DNA of 64,000 nucleotides from Knoellia aerolata DSM 18566 (GTDB taxonomy: Bacteria > Actinomycetota > Actinomycetes > Actinomycetales > Dermatophilaceae): contig NZ_AVPL01000010.1 of NCBI RefSeq assembly GCF_000768695.1, positions 16,125-80,124 on the forward strand, in the 5' to 3' direction. The notes beneath the pieces were generated by a model. The model was not told the DNA's origin. It ran no database searches and worked only from the letters and a program-made list of their open reading frames with translations. Made by a program: the position numbers and the translations under genes. Positions 53,607 to 62,669 of this stretch are shown here, piece after piece; position 1 is the stretch's first letter; each line of letters starts with the position of its first letter.

Positions 53607-54767
53607 GTGTCCGCTCGTGACGCCGTCATCGTCGAGGCTGTCCGTACGCCAGTGGGTCGCAGGAACGGCGCCCTGTCCGGTCAGCACGCGGTCGAGCTGT
53701 CGGCCCACGTGCTGAAGGCATTACAGACCCGGACGGGCATAGACCCTGAGGTTGTCGACGACGTGATCTGGGGTGTCGTCAACCAGGTCGGAATGCAGGC
53801 GAACAACACGGCGCGCACGGCTGTGCTCGCGGCCGGTTGGCCCGAGTCGGTGCCCGGGACCACGATCGACCGACAGTGCGGCTCCTCCCAGCAGGCTGTC
53901 CACTTCGCCGCAGCCGGACTGATCTCCGGCCAGTACGACGTCGTCGTCGCCGGCGGGGTCGAGATCATGAGCACCGTCCCCATCGGCGCCTCCACGGCCG
54001 TGCGCGAGTACGGATCGCCGTCGCCCCGATCCGTCCTGGACCGCTACGGGATCGAGGGCTTCAACCAGGGCATCGGTGCCGAGATGATCGCTGACAAGTG
54101 GGGTCTGTCTCGCGAGAAGCTGGACGAGTTCTCTGCGGGCTCGCACGCGAAGCTGGCAGATGCCATTGACGGCGGCCGACTCGAGGCGCAGATCGCGCCG
54201 GTCGCCCTGGCGGACGGCAGCCTGTTCTCCGTCGACGAGGGCCTTCGGCGTGGCACATCGGTGGAGAGCCTCTCCGGGCTGAAGACCGTCTTCAAGGACG
54301 ACGGCGTCATCCATGCTGGCAACGCGTCCCAGATCAGCGACGGGTCAGCTGCCGTGCTCATGATGACGTCCGCGAAGGCCGCTGAGCTGGGTCTCACCCC
54401 GATCGCCCGCTTCCACACGGGGGTCCTCGCCGGCGACGACCCGGTCATGATGCTCTCCGCGCCGATCCCGGCGACGCAGAAGGCTCTCCAGAAGTCAGGG
54501 CTTTTGATCGACGACATTGGTGCGTTCGAGGTCAACGAGGCCTTCGCATCTGTGCCGATGGCCTGGCTCGCGGAGACGGGCGCCGACCCGGCTCGACTCA
54601 ACCCGAACGGCGGAGCCATAGCGATCGGCCACCCCTTGGGAGGTTCGGGGGCGCGTCTCATGACGCAGCTCGTGCACCACATGAGGGACCGGAACATTCG
54701 CTACGGCCTGCAGACGATGTGTGAAGGCGGAGGACTGGCCAACGCGACGATCCTCGAGCTGCTCTGA
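53607..54767 (+). CDS. Acetyl-CoA C-acyltransferase (thiolase)
   Basis: A 386-residue canonical thiolase: Cys91 in DRQCGSSQQAVHFAA, VNEAFASVPMAWLAE, AIGHPLGGSGARLMTQ and the second Cys in TMCEGGGLANA. It should cleave 3-ketoacyl-CoAs. GTG at 53607 has GAGGAGG with a 6-nt spacer. Followed 62 nt later by an enoyl-CoA hydratase on the same strand, and controlled by the GntR-type operator just upstream. Confidence 0.93.
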   Translation: MSARDAVIVEAVRTPVGRRNGALSGQHAVELSAHVLKALQTRTGIDPEVVDDVIWGVVNQVGMQANNTARTAVLAAGWPESVPGTTIDRQCGSSQQAVHFAAAGLISGQYDVVVAGGVEIMSTVPIGASTAVREYGSPSPRSVLDRYGIEGFNQGIGAEMIADKWGLSREKLDEFSAGSHAKLADAIDGGRLEAQIAPVALADGSLFSVDEGLRRGTSVESLSGLKTVFKDDGVIHAGNASQISDGSAAVLMMTSAKAAELGLTPIARFHTGVLAGDDPVMMLSAPIPATQKALQKSGLLIDDIGAFEVNEAFASVPMAWLAETGADPARLNPNGGAIAIGHPLGGSGARLMTQLVHHMRDRNIRYGLQTMCEGGGLANATILELL

Positions 54768-54829
54768 TCCCGACCAACCCTGTCCGTGATCGGTTCGATG
54801 CCGGTCATCCCGAAGCCAAGGAGTTTTCC

Positions 54830-55594
54830 ATGCCCGAGCAGGTCATCGTCGAAGCACTCGACGGCGTGCAGGTCATCACCATCAACCGCCCCGAGGCCAA
54901 GAACGCACTCAACCTCGAGGTGGCCGAGGCCGTCGCGGCTGCCGTCGACGAGCTGGACTCCCGTGATGACCTGAGGGTGGGGGTGCTGACCGGGGCCGGG
55001 GGAGTGTTCTCTGCGGGCATGGACCTCAAGGCATTTTTGCGCGGGGAGTCACCGGCCATCGAGGGGCGTGGACTGTGCGGCATCACCCAGACCCCTCCAC
55101 GCAAACCACTCATTGGTGCCGTCGAGGGTTGGGCCCTCGCTGGAGGCTTCGAGCTGCTCCTCGCGTGCGACCTTGTCGTGGCCTCGGTGGAGGCGCAGTT
55201 CGGGGTGCCCGAGGTGAAACGTTCGCTGGTCGCCGGCGGTGGAGCCGCACTGCTGCTGGCCAAGCGTGTCGCGCCCGCGTTGGCGCTGGAGCTGCTCCTC
55301 ACCGGCGAGCCGATCACTGCGGCGCGCGCTGCGGAGATCGGTTTGGTCAACCGGCTCGCACCAAGAGGTGAGGCGCTCAAGCATGCGCTGGAGCTCGCCG
55401 CCACCATTGCGGAGAACGGGCCGCTGGCGGTCGCCGCCACCAAGGCCATCGCAACCCGCTCCTCGGACTGGACCTGGGCGCAGGGATGGGCCGAGCAGGA
55501 TGCCCTGATGATGCCTGTCTTCGCGTCCGCGGACGCGCGCGAGGGTGCCCAGGCCTTTGCCGAGAGGCGCCCTCCCGTGTGGACCGGTCGTTGA
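54830..55594 (+). CDS. Enoyl-CoA hydratase
   Basis: A 254-residue crotonase with NRPEAKNALNLEVAEAV, GGVFSAGMDLKAF for the oxyanion hole, ALAGGFELLLACDLV and GVPEVKRSLVAGGG. Both catalytic glutamates (GFE and PEV) are present, so this is the most convincing true hydratase of the right-hand regulon. CAAGGAG precedes the ATG. It probably works with the thiolase upstream. Confidence 0.9.
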   Translation: MPEQVIVEALDGVQVITINRPEAKNALNLEVAEAVAAAVDELDSRDDLRVGVLTGAGGVFSAGMDLKAFLRGESPAIEGRGLCGITQTPPRKPLIGAVEGWALAGGFELLLACDLVVASVEAQFGVPEVKRSLVAGGGAALLLAKRVAPALALELLLTGEPITAARAAEIGLVNRLAPRGEALKHALELAATIAENGPLAVAATKAIATRSSDWTWAQGWAEQDALMMPVFASADAREGAQAFAERRPPVWTGR

Positions 55595-55657
55595 GCCGAC
55601 CATCTTCGGAGCCCCGCTGGATCCCGTGGAGGGACGCTGAATCCGGCCGTCAGGCAA

Positions 55658-55676
55658 ATCAGTGAACTGATATAGT
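55658..55676 (+). promoter_or_regulatory. GntR-type operator, best copy, with -10 box
   Basis: ATCAGT-GA-ACTGAT (55658-55671) is the perfect palindrome that defines the motif. TATAGT (55671-55676) overlaps its end and would be the -10 for the genes at 55726 and 56046. Confidence 0.75.
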
Positions 55677-55725
55677 GCTTTAGACTCGCGCCGAGATGGC
55701 GTACCCGGACTGCAAGGAGGCAGCC

Positions 55726-56034
55726 ATGAAGCTGACGATCGGGAAGACGTTGGCCAGCGCCGTGGACGGTGCGACGGTCGTCGTGGTGAGAGCCACGGAC
55801 GCGGATGTGGAGGTCACCTCCGGGGGTCTGGCCCTCTACGACCCGAAGTCCGAGGAGCCGCCCGCAGGAGACCCGAACCCCGAGCTCCTGGGCGGGACGC
55901 TGATCGGCAAGCGCTACGTCAACGCCGCCGACAACGTGGAGCTGCTGGCGACCAAGCCTGGCAAGGGCACTCTCGCCATCGATGGTGAGTCCTTGACCCT
56001 GCGCGACGCCAAGCCGTTGCCGGCGTCGGACTGA
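55726..56034 (+). CDS. Small hypothetical protein
   Basis: A 102-residue protein with beta-rich character: MKLTIGKTLASAVDGATVVV, VEVTSGGLALYDPKSE and LLATKPGKGTLAIDGESLTL. I do not recognise a family. AAGGAGG with a 5-nt spacer supports the ATG at 55726 over an upstream ATG. It lies 11 nt before the acyl-CoA synthetase under a clear GntR-type operator, so it is likely a conserved accessory protein of that operon. Confidence 0.7.
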   Translation: MKLTIGKTLASAVDGATVVVVRATDADVEVTSGGLALYDPKSEEPPAGDPNPELLGGTLIGKRYVNAADNVELLATKPGKGTLAIDGESLTLRDAKPLPASD

Positions 56035-56045
56035 GGGTTCGAACG

Positions 56046-57545
56046 ATGCACCTCACGATGCTCCTGGACATGGCTTGCGACGGCTTCGGCGACCGGGTGG
56101 TTGTTGGCCGTGTGTCCGACGGACTGACTCCGGCGGACCTCCGCCGGCGAGCCCGAGCGGGGGCTGCCCTGCTGCGCAGCCACCGGGCGGAGGCGCTGCT
56201 CTACGTCGCGGTCAACGGTCCTGCCTACCCCGTTGCCATGTTCGCCGCAGCCTTCGCCGGCGTGCCACTCGTTCCTGTGAACTACCGTCTGGGCGAGGAG
56301 CAGCTCGACTATCTGCTCAGCCAGCACCAGAACGCCCTCGTGGTCACCGCCCCTGAGTCCGTCGCCCACATGGGGCAGCTGGGCTTGACCGCTCTGACGA
56401 CCGACGAGTGGCTCTCCGGCACCGATGTCGACGATGACGAGTCCGATCCCGAGTGGACCGAAGCCCCGGCCATCATCATCTACACCAGCGGGACCACCTC
56501 GAAGCCCAAGGGCGTGCTTCTGCGTCACGAGAACCTCGTCTCCTACGTCCTGGGTTCGGTCGAGTTCGCCGGGGCAGCCCAGGATGACGCGGCGTTGGTG
56601 AGTGTCCCGCCGTATCACATCGCGGCCGTCGCCAATGTTCTCAGCAACCTTTTCTCGGGTCGGCGCACACTCGTGCTCGAGCAGTTCACTCCGCAGGAGT
56701 GGCTTGGCCTCGTCCGAGACGAGCAGGTGACCAACGCGCTCGTGGTCCCGACGATGTTGGCCCGAATCGTCGGGTCGGACGGCGACCTCTCTGTACCGAG
56801 CCTGCGCAATCTCGCCTACGGCGGTGCCGCGATGCCGACCCGGATCATCGAGACCGCGCTGTCGCTGTGGCCAGAGGTGGGGTTCGTCAATGCGTACGGC
56901 CTGACGGAGACGTCGTCGACGATCGCCGTCCTCGGACCGGACGACCACCGCGCTGCCTTGGCCAGTGACGACCCGGCCGTGCGCGCTCGACTGGGCTCGA
57001 CCGGGCGGGTGCTCCCCACCATCGATCTCGAGATCCGTGACCCCTTCGACGAGGTGCTCCCGACAGGCAGCGTGGGGAGGATCTGTGTGCGTGGTGATCA
57101 GGTGTCCGCCGAGTATGCCGGGATCGGCCGCGCCGTTGACGAGCGAGGTTTCTTCGACACCCGGGACAAGGGCTACCTCGATGAGGATGGCTATCTCTTC
57201 ATCGGCGGCCGGGTCGATGACACCATCATCCGTGGCGGTGAGAACATCGCACCCGCCGAGATCGAGAACGTCCTGCTGGACCATGAGGACGTCGACGACT
57301 GTGCCGTCGTGGGGGTCGCGGACGACGAGTGGGGTCAGCGCATCGAAGCCGCCGTGGTGGCACGTCCAGGACGCACGATTGACCCTGAACAGCTGCGCCA
57401 GCACGTCCGCCTCCACCTGCGTGGCAGCAAGACGCCGGACCGCATTCACGTGATGGACGAGCTCCCGCGTACGGAGACCGGCAAGCTGGTGCGTCGGCGC
57501 GTCGTCACGGCGATTGCTGAAGCTGCAGAGGTGGTCGACGCCTGA
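56046..57545 (+). CDS. Acyl-CoA synthetase (FadD-like)
   Basis: A 499-residue ANL enzyme: P-loop IIYTSGTTSKPKGVLLRH (~residues 143-160), AYGLTETSSTIAVLG, RGFFDTRDKGYLDEDGYLFI, GRVDDTIIRGGENIAPAEIE, and LPRTETGKLVRRR with the catalytic Lys. In the A8 region DTRDKG replaces the usual RTGDxG, keeping the Asp. It activates a carboxylic acid and is cotranscribed with the small gene upstream. The 3' end faces the amidohydrolase gene with a 6-bp gap. Confidence 0.9.
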   Translation: MHLTMLLDMACDGFGDRVVVGRVSDGLTPADLRRRARAGAALLRSHRAEALLYVAVNGPAYPVAMFAAAFAGVPLVPVNYRLGEEQLDYLLSQHQNALVVTAPESVAHMGQLGLTALTTDEWLSGTDVDDDESDPEWTEAPAIIIYTSGTTSKPKGVLLRHENLVSYVLGSVEFAGAAQDDAALVSVPPYHIAAVANVLSNLFSGRRTLVLEQFTPQEWLGLVRDEQVTNALVVPTMLARIVGSDGDLSVPSLRNLAYGGAAMPTRIIETALSLWPEVGFVNAYGLTETSSTIAVLGPDDHRAALASDDPAVRARLGSTGRVLPTIDLEIRDPFDEVLPTGSVGRICVRGDQVSAEYAGIGRAVDERGFFDTRDKGYLDEDGYLFIGGRVDDTIIRGGENIAPAEIENVLLDHEDVDDCAVVGVADDEWGQRIEAAVVARPGRTIDPEQLRQHVRLHLRGSKTPDRIHVMDELPRTETGKLVRRRVVTAIAEAAEVVDA

Positions 57546-57551
57546 CCTTGG

Positions 57552-58931
57552 TCACTCGCCGCCGACCCAGTTCCGTCTGACCACGTCCGAGGAGCACGTC
57601 CTCAGCGCCTCGGACAGGGGCACGTGGAGAAGGCACAGATCGGCCTGTGCGCCTTCGGTCAGTTCACGTGCTTGCCCTCCCGGGTCGCCTGGCGGCGACA
57701 GGTAGCCCTGGAGTACCTTCGACGGCGTCACGCCCTGGTCGTCACCCACGCGCCTACCGCTGCGAGACAGCCGATCTCGCGCGGCCTGCATGGTGGCCCA
57801 TGGATCCGGGGACGAGTAGGGCGCGTCGCTCGAGGGGGCGACGCGGATCGCGGCAGCGAGCAGAGCGGCATACGGGTAGAGATGCGGCACGTCGTGACTC
57901 TCGGCTTCAGCCAGGTAGTCGTCTCCGCGGTCCTGGAGGAATGCGGGCTGTGTGACCACGCGAAGGCCGAGCCGACCGATCCACTCGACGAGCTCGGGTG
58001 AAACCACGGACCCGTGCTCGATCCGGTCTCCCTCCATCGGCCCGACCAGCTCGATGGCAGCCAGCGTGAGCACCAGGGAGGCCCGGGTCACGCAGTGAAC
58101 CGCGACCGGGCGACCAGCGGCGTGTGAGTCCGCGATCCGTTCTGCCAGAGTGTCCGGGTCCGGCAGCTGATGGTCGTGCAAGAGGAGCTTGAGCGGGCCG
58201 ACCTGAGCCCATGTCTCGGTCCCACCGCTGGAGCCGGCGCCCAGAAGCATGAGCCGCAGCCGGTCCGGCCCGGCCGACAGGGCGCGTTGGAGATGTTCGA
58301 CGACCGACGGGTCGAGATCAGGTGACGCATCGGTGACCCCCGTGAGACCGAGGCGTCGCAAACGGTGCTTCACCCCGGTGAGGTCGGGAAGGGCCGACGT
58401 CGCAACGGCCGTTCGGATCAGGTCGTCGCGGCGCCAGAAGCGGCCCGTTCGTCGCCCGACATCATCGCGCTCCACGCCCGGGTCGCCCACCGATCCCTGC
58501 GTCTCGGGCAGGTGTGAGAGGGCCTTGCTGTTGAGGATCCACAGGCCGCCACCTCGGTGCTGAACACGCACCGGCACATCGCTTCGCACTCGGTCGAGCG
58601 AGTCGCGGTCGAGCATCGAGAGGGAGTCGTGGTGCCCGATGGCCCGGATCCAGCCAGTGGCATCAGGCATCGCACGTCGCAGGGCCTCGGCCCACGGTCG
58701 CTTCGAGGACGTGAGGTCGACGGAGTCCATGGCGGCCGCCATGGCAAGGAGATGGACGTGGTGGTCGTGCAGGCCCGGGATGAGCGCTCCGCCCCTCCCG
58801 TTGACGATTTCCGCTGTCGTTGAGAGCGGTGCCAGCCCTGGTGCGATCTCGGCAAGACGTTGGTCGAGAACCCGCACGTCGGTACGCGTTCCGTGGACCT
58901 CGACATCGAGGAGGAGCGTCTCGTGGGTCAC
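57552..58931 (-). CDS. Amidohydrolase-3 family protein (YtcJ-like)
   Basis: A 459-residue metal-dependent amidohydrolase. GLHDHHVHLLAM gives the HxH metal motif (His-His-x-His in context), AVHCVTRASLVLTLAAIE carries a further His, GDRIEHGSVVSPELV the fourth, and IRVAPSSDAPYSSPDPW the late Asp. Family members hydrolyse amides, ureas or cyclic imides, or act as secondary N-acyl hydrolases. In this context it may cleave an amide-like or cyclic intermediate. GTG start overlaps the stop of the upstream CoA-transferase-like gene (58928), so they form one operon. Confidence 0.85.
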   Translation of the reverse strand: MTHETLLLDVEVHGTRTDVRVLDQRLAEIAPGLAPLSTTAEIVNGRGGALIPGLHDHHVHLLAMAAAMDSVDLTSSKRPWAEALRRAMPDATGWIRAIGHHDSLSMLDRDSLDRVRSDVPVRVQHRGGGLWILNSKALSHLPETQGSVGDPGVERDDVGRRTGRFWRRDDLIRTAVATSALPDLTGVKHRLRRLGLTGVTDASPDLDPSVVEHLQRALSAGPDRLRLMLLGAGSSGGTETWAQVGPLKLLLHDHQLPDPDTLAERIADSHAAGRPVAVHCVTRASLVLTLAAIELVGPMEGDRIEHGSVVSPELVEWIGRLGLRVVTQPAFLQDRGDDYLAEAESHDVPHLYPYAALLAAAIRVAPSSDAPYSSPDPWATMQAARDRLSRSGRRVGDDQGVTPSKVLQGYLSPPGDPGGQARELTEGAQADLCLLHVPLSEALRTCSSDVVRRNWVGGE

Positions 58932-60169
58932 GGCGTTCGGCGTTCGGCGTTCGGGGTGGCAGGTTCCACATCGTCAGCGCACATCCGGGCGACGTCGTGC
59001 ATGGACAGGTCCAGCAGCCAGGCCCGATCGCTCGTGAGAGCGGCCGTGACGGCCACGGCCGCGTGAACGCCGGCCAAGGGGTCCGCCAGGGCGTCACCAG
59101 CAGGCAGGGGGGCGTCTGACTGAGCGAGCAGTCCGGCCCCGGCGGCGATGTCGTCGCCGAACCCGACCCAAGGCGATTCCCGTCCGCGCGCCGTGATCGA
59201 CAGCCATGTCGTGCCAGCGGCGACCACGTCGCCTGCATCGAGTCCGAGGTGTGCCAAAGCTCGAGGCCGGGACGCCTCAAGGACCACGTCCGCATCGTTG
59301 ATGAGGGCGCGAAGGTGCGCCACACCCGCCCGTGCATGGAGGTCCAGGGACACCTGCTCGGATCCCCCGTTCAAGAGGTCGAAGAATGAAGGGCTCCCGG
59401 AACGAGCCCCGTCCGGCCGGTGGACGCTCTCGACCTTCACCACGTCGGCGCCGGCGCAGCGCAGGAGCCGGGCGCACAGCGGCCCTGCCCAGAGCGAGGT
59501 CAGGTCCACGACCCTGGGACGGCCCCCGCGCCGGGACGGGCTGCGACGTCCACCCGGGGTCGCCACCAGCCACGGCCTGGCCGGAAGGCCGTCGTGGACA
59601 CCCACCGGCGCGGCCGGGATCCCGAGCAGCTGGAGGCGAGCCGCAGCCTCGACCGCGGGTCGGGTGCTCGACCAGGCCCGAAGAGCAGTCCACGCGTCGT
59701 CCTCCACTGGCCGCTCGAGGGCCGCCGGCAGAAGCTCGACGTCACTGGGGCGGGCCAAGGACACCGCGAGATGGCCGTGGGCGCACGGCACGATCGTCAT
59801 GGCGCCGCCACAGGACCACGGAGCGTTGCGCGACAGACGCAGGTGCTCGGCACGCTCGCCCAACAGCTCGATCCCCGGAAGGGTGTCCGCGCCCGCGGGC
59901 GCGCTCGCACGCTGCAGGGCCCTGAGCCAGGCCAGTGCGGCTCGGACCGCCGACGCCGGATGACCTCGTGCGCCCAAGGGTCGTTCTGTGGGGTACCCCG
60001 TGAGGCTGCGTCCTCCCGACGTGGTCCAGTCCTCCTCGGGAGAGGGGGCCGAGTCGAGGTCGACATCCACCGTGACCGCGGGCCCGACCACGGGAGCCAG
60101 CGCGGCCACCATCCGGCGGGCATGCTGGCTCGCGACGCTTTGTCCCACGATGCCCTTGGCCAGACTCAC
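58928..60169 (-). CDS. CaiB/BaiF-type CoA-transferase with apparently permuted domain order
   Basis: About 413 residues. The C-terminal half has the normal N-terminal CaiB segment (RVVDLTSLWAGPLCARLL, CAGADVVKVESVHRPDGAR, GDALADPLAGVHAAVAVTA with the probable catalytic Asp). The N-terminal half has LQLLGIPAAPVGVHDGLPAR, which is a C-terminal element of family III CoA-transferases. The domains thus appear in reverse order, as in a circular permutant. I take the GTG at 60169; a TTG at 60187 is possible, and neither has a clear RBS. A GntR-type operator is 46 bp upstream. Confidence 0.72.
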   Translation of the reverse strand: MSLAKGIVGQSVASQHARRMVAALAPVVGPAVTVDVDLDSAPSPEEDWTTSGGRSLTGYPTERPLGARGHPASAVRAALAWLRALQRASAPAGADTLPGIELLGERAEHLRLSRNAPWSCGGAMTIVPCAHGHLAVSLARPSDVELLPAALERPVEDDAWTALRAWSSTRPAVEAAARLQLLGIPAAPVGVHDGLPARPWLVATPGGRRSPSRRGGRPRVVDLTSLWAGPLCARLLRCAGADVVKVESVHRPDGARSGSPSFFDLLNGGSEQVSLDLHARAGVAHLRALINDADVVLEASRPRALAHLGLDAGDVVAAGTTWLSITARGRESPWVGFGDDIAAGAGLLAQSDAPLPAGDALADPLAGVHAAVAVTAALTSDRAWLLDLSMHDVARMCADDVEPATPNAERRTP

Positions 60170-60214
60170 CGCGTCATTCTGTCCCAAGACGCGACATCGT
60201 TCGCAATCAGATCA

Positions 60215-60230
60215 ATCATTGAACTAATAT
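60215..60230. promoter_or_regulatory. GntR-type operator between divergent operons
   Basis: ATCATT-GA-ACTAAT (60215-60228), overlapping TAATAT (60225-60230), a -10 candidate for the rightward gene at 60266. Confidence 0.65.
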
Positions 60231-60265
60231 GAGACGCATCGGACCACGCGAAGGAGCCTCACGAC

Positions 60266-61297
60266 ATGCGGATCGGGTACAAGGCTTCGGCGGAGCAGTT
60301 CTCCCCAGGTGAGCTGACGGCATACGCCATCCGGGCTGAGGAGCTGGGACTCGACTCCGTGACGGTCAGCGACCACTTCCAGCCGTGGCGCCTCAGCGGG
60401 GGCCACGCCCCGAACTCACTGACCTGGCTGGCCTTCGTCGCGGCACGCACCGAGCGGGTGCTGCTCGGCACCTCCGTGCTCACACCGACCTTCCGCTACA
60501 ACCCTGCCGTCCTCGCGCAGGCGTTCGCCACGCTTGCCTGCCTGGCCCCCGAGCGGATCTTCCTTGGCGTCGGCAGTGGAGAGGCGCTCAACGAAATGGC
60601 GGTGGGGTCGGTCCCGGACGGGCAGTGGCCCGAGTTCAAGGAGCGGTTCGCCCGCCTTCGCGAGTCCGTCGAGCTGATGAGGAAGCTCTGGACGGACGAG
60701 TCAGTCACCTTCGACGGCACCTACTACCGGACCGTTGACGCGCGAATCTTCGACCGCCCTGACCGTCCGGTCCCGATCTACGTCGCAGCGGGCGGGCCGA
60801 TGGTGGCCAGGTATGCCGGCCGGGTGGGTGACGGCTTCATCTGCACGTCCGGCAAGGGACGAGAGCTCTATGCCGACCAGCTCGTTCCAGCTGTCGCAGA
60901 GGGCCGCGCCAAGGGTGACCGGTCCGGACAGCCGATCGACCGGATGATCGAGATCAAGCTGTCGTGGGACCCTGACCCCGATCTGGCACTCGAGAACACG
61001 CGCTTCTGGGCGCCCCTGTCGCTCACGGCAGAACAGAAGCACACCATCGACAGCCCGGCCGAGATGGAGCACGTGGCCGACCGGCTGCCCCTCGAGCAGG
61101 TGGCCAAGCGGTGGATCGTCGCGTCCCGGCCTGAGGACGTCGTCGATGCGGTGCGGTTCTACACGGATCTCGGGTTCGACCACCTCGTCCTCCACGGGCC
61201 CGGCGCCGACCAAGGGCGGTTCCTCACCACGCTGGCGGACGAGGTCGTGCCCGGACTGCGCGAGCTGGTGCCGGCGCCGCTCGAAGCCGTCGCATGA
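60266..61297 (+). CDS. fgd: F420-dependent glucose-6-phosphate dehydrogenase homologue
   Basis: A 343-residue LLM-family protein strongly similar to mycobacterial Fgd1: [87 protein letters not shown] and AKRWIVAS. Glu10, His37, Trp41 and Glu106 correspond, with a constant offset of 3, to the F420/substrate residues of Fgd1 (Glu13, His40, Trp44, Glu109). The enzyme oxidises glucose-6-phosphate to 6-phosphogluconolactone and makes F420H2, which could feed the LLM oxidoreductase at 12243. A related F420 sugar/alcohol dehydrogenase cannot be excluded. GAAGGAG lies upstream. The stop overlaps the racemase ATG. Confidence 0.88.
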   Translation: MRIGYKASAEQFSPGELTAYAIRAEELGLDSVTVSDHFQPWRLSGGHAPNSLTWLAFVAARTERVLLGTSVLTPTFRYNPAVLAQAFATLACLAPERIFLGVGSGEALNEMAVGSVPDGQWPEFKERFARLRESVELMRKLWTDESVTFDGTYYRTVDARIFDRPDRPVPIYVAAGGPMVARYAGRVGDGFICTSGKGRELYADQLVPAVAEGRAKGDRSGQPIDRMIEIKLSWDPDPDLALENTRFWAPLSLTAEQKHTIDSPAEMEHVADRLPLEQVAKRWIVASRPEDVVDAVRFYTDLGFDHLVLHGPGADQGRFLTTLADEVVPGLRELVPAPLEAVA

Positions 61298-62463
61298 GAT
61301 CCCCGAGCGGCGGCCCTCCCCGGCACGGGCCCTTGGCGGGTGTGAAGGTCGTCGAGATTGCAGGCATCGGACCTGCTCCCTTCGCGGCGATGATCCTTGC
61401 CGAGCTCGGAGCCGAGGTGGTTCGGGTGGACCGGACAGCTCCCGCCAACAACGGTCTTGACCTCACCGGCGGCTTGGGGCGCAGCCGTCCGAGCATTGCG
61501 GTGGACCTCAAGTCCGATCAGGGCCCTGAGGTGGTGCTTCGGCTCGTCGAGCAGGCTGACATCCTCATCGAGGGGATGCGGCCTGGTGTCATGGAGCGGC
61601 TTGGGCTGGGCCCCGAGCCTTGTCTCGCGCGCAACCCGGCGCTCGTCTATGGCCGGATGACCGGCTGGGGCCAGGACGGCCCCTGGGCAGGCATGGCTGG
61701 CCACGACATCAACTACGCAGCCGTCTCGGGTGCGCTTCACCTCGTCGGCACCCAGGACCGGCCGGTGCCGCCGGTCAACGTTCTCGCCGATTTCGGTGGC
61801 GGGACGATGTACCTTCTGGTCGGTCTCCTCAGCGCGCTGCACTCTCGAAGGCAACATGGGAGGGGGCAGGTCGTGGACGCTGCCATGGTCGACGGTGCGG
61901 CCTCCCTCATCACGATGATCTACGCCATGCACGGGGTGGGCGCCTGGGAGGACCGACGTGGTGTGAACCTCCTCGACGGAGGCGCACCCTTCTATGACGT
62001 CTACGAGTGCGCGGACGGGAAGTTCGTCGCCGTGGGCGCCATCGAACCGGCGTTCTACCGTCTGCTCGTGGAGGCGCTGGGACTCCCGGATCTGGAGACC
62101 CAACAGATGGACAAAGCCCAGTGGCCGCGCCATCGGGACCTGATCGGCGCCCGATTTCGCAGCAGGACGCGCGACGAGTGGACGAGGGTGTTCGAGGGCA
62201 CGGATGCCTGCGTTGCGCCGGTCCTGTCCCTGAGCGAGGCGCCTGAGCATCCACACCTGGCTCGTCGCGGCGTCTTCAGCACCGTGGGCCCAGCGCCGCA
62301 GCCGAGGGTCGCCCCTCGCTTCTCCGAGACCCCCGCCCTGGACCCCGTGCCGGAGCACGCGCCGGGCGCCGACACGGTCTCGACCCTGACGGACTGGGGA
62401 TGGGCCAAGAGCGAGATCGAGGCGTTGCTGTCGGCCGGCACAATCACGCAACGCACGGACTGA
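61294..62463 (+). CDS. Alpha-methylacyl-CoA racemase
   Basis: A 389-residue family III CoA-transferase-fold protein with all AMACR marks: [40 protein letters not shown] with His137, [20 protein letters not shown] with Asp166, and [12 protein letters not shown] with Glu251. These align with the catalytic His126/Asp156/Glu241 set of M. tuberculosis MCR. It inverts the 2-methyl stereocentre of branched acyl-CoAs so that (S)-specific acyl-CoA dehydrogenases can act, as in bile acid, steroid side-chain or isoprenoid degradation. Overlaps the fgd stop by four bases, an unexpected but clear pairing. Confidence 0.92.
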   Translation: MRSPSGGPPRHGPLAGVKVVEIAGIGPAPFAAMILAELGAEVVRVDRTAPANNGLDLTGGLGRSRPSIAVDLKSDQGPEVVLRLVEQADILIEGMRPGVMERLGLGPEPCLARNPALVYGRMTGWGQDGPWAGMAGHDINYAAVSGALHLVGTQDRPVPPVNVLADFGGGTMYLLVGLLSALHSRRQHGRGQVVDAAMVDGAASLITMIYAMHGVGAWEDRRGVNLLDGGAPFYDVYECADGKFVAVGAIEPAFYRLLVEALGLPDLETQQMDKAQWPRHRDLIGARFRSRTRDEWTRVFEGTDACVAPVLSLSEAPEHPHLARRGVFSTVGPAPQPRVAPRFSETPALDPVPEHAPGADTVSTLTDWGWAKSEIEALLSAGTITQRTD

Positions 62464-62669
62464 TCCGCCCGACCGGCTGCCCACTGACCGAGCTGAAGGA
62501 TGGGGGCGGCCACTGGGTTGTGCAACCCACAGGGCGGGTCGAAACCGCCGCGCAGAACTGTCCTTGCGATGACAGGGTGATCTCGAGTGACGCTCAGAAA
62601 TGACGTTCTTCCGTCGCCGGTCGCCCATCTCACCTACGGGAGAACCTGCCTCTCGCCGATTGCGAACGC

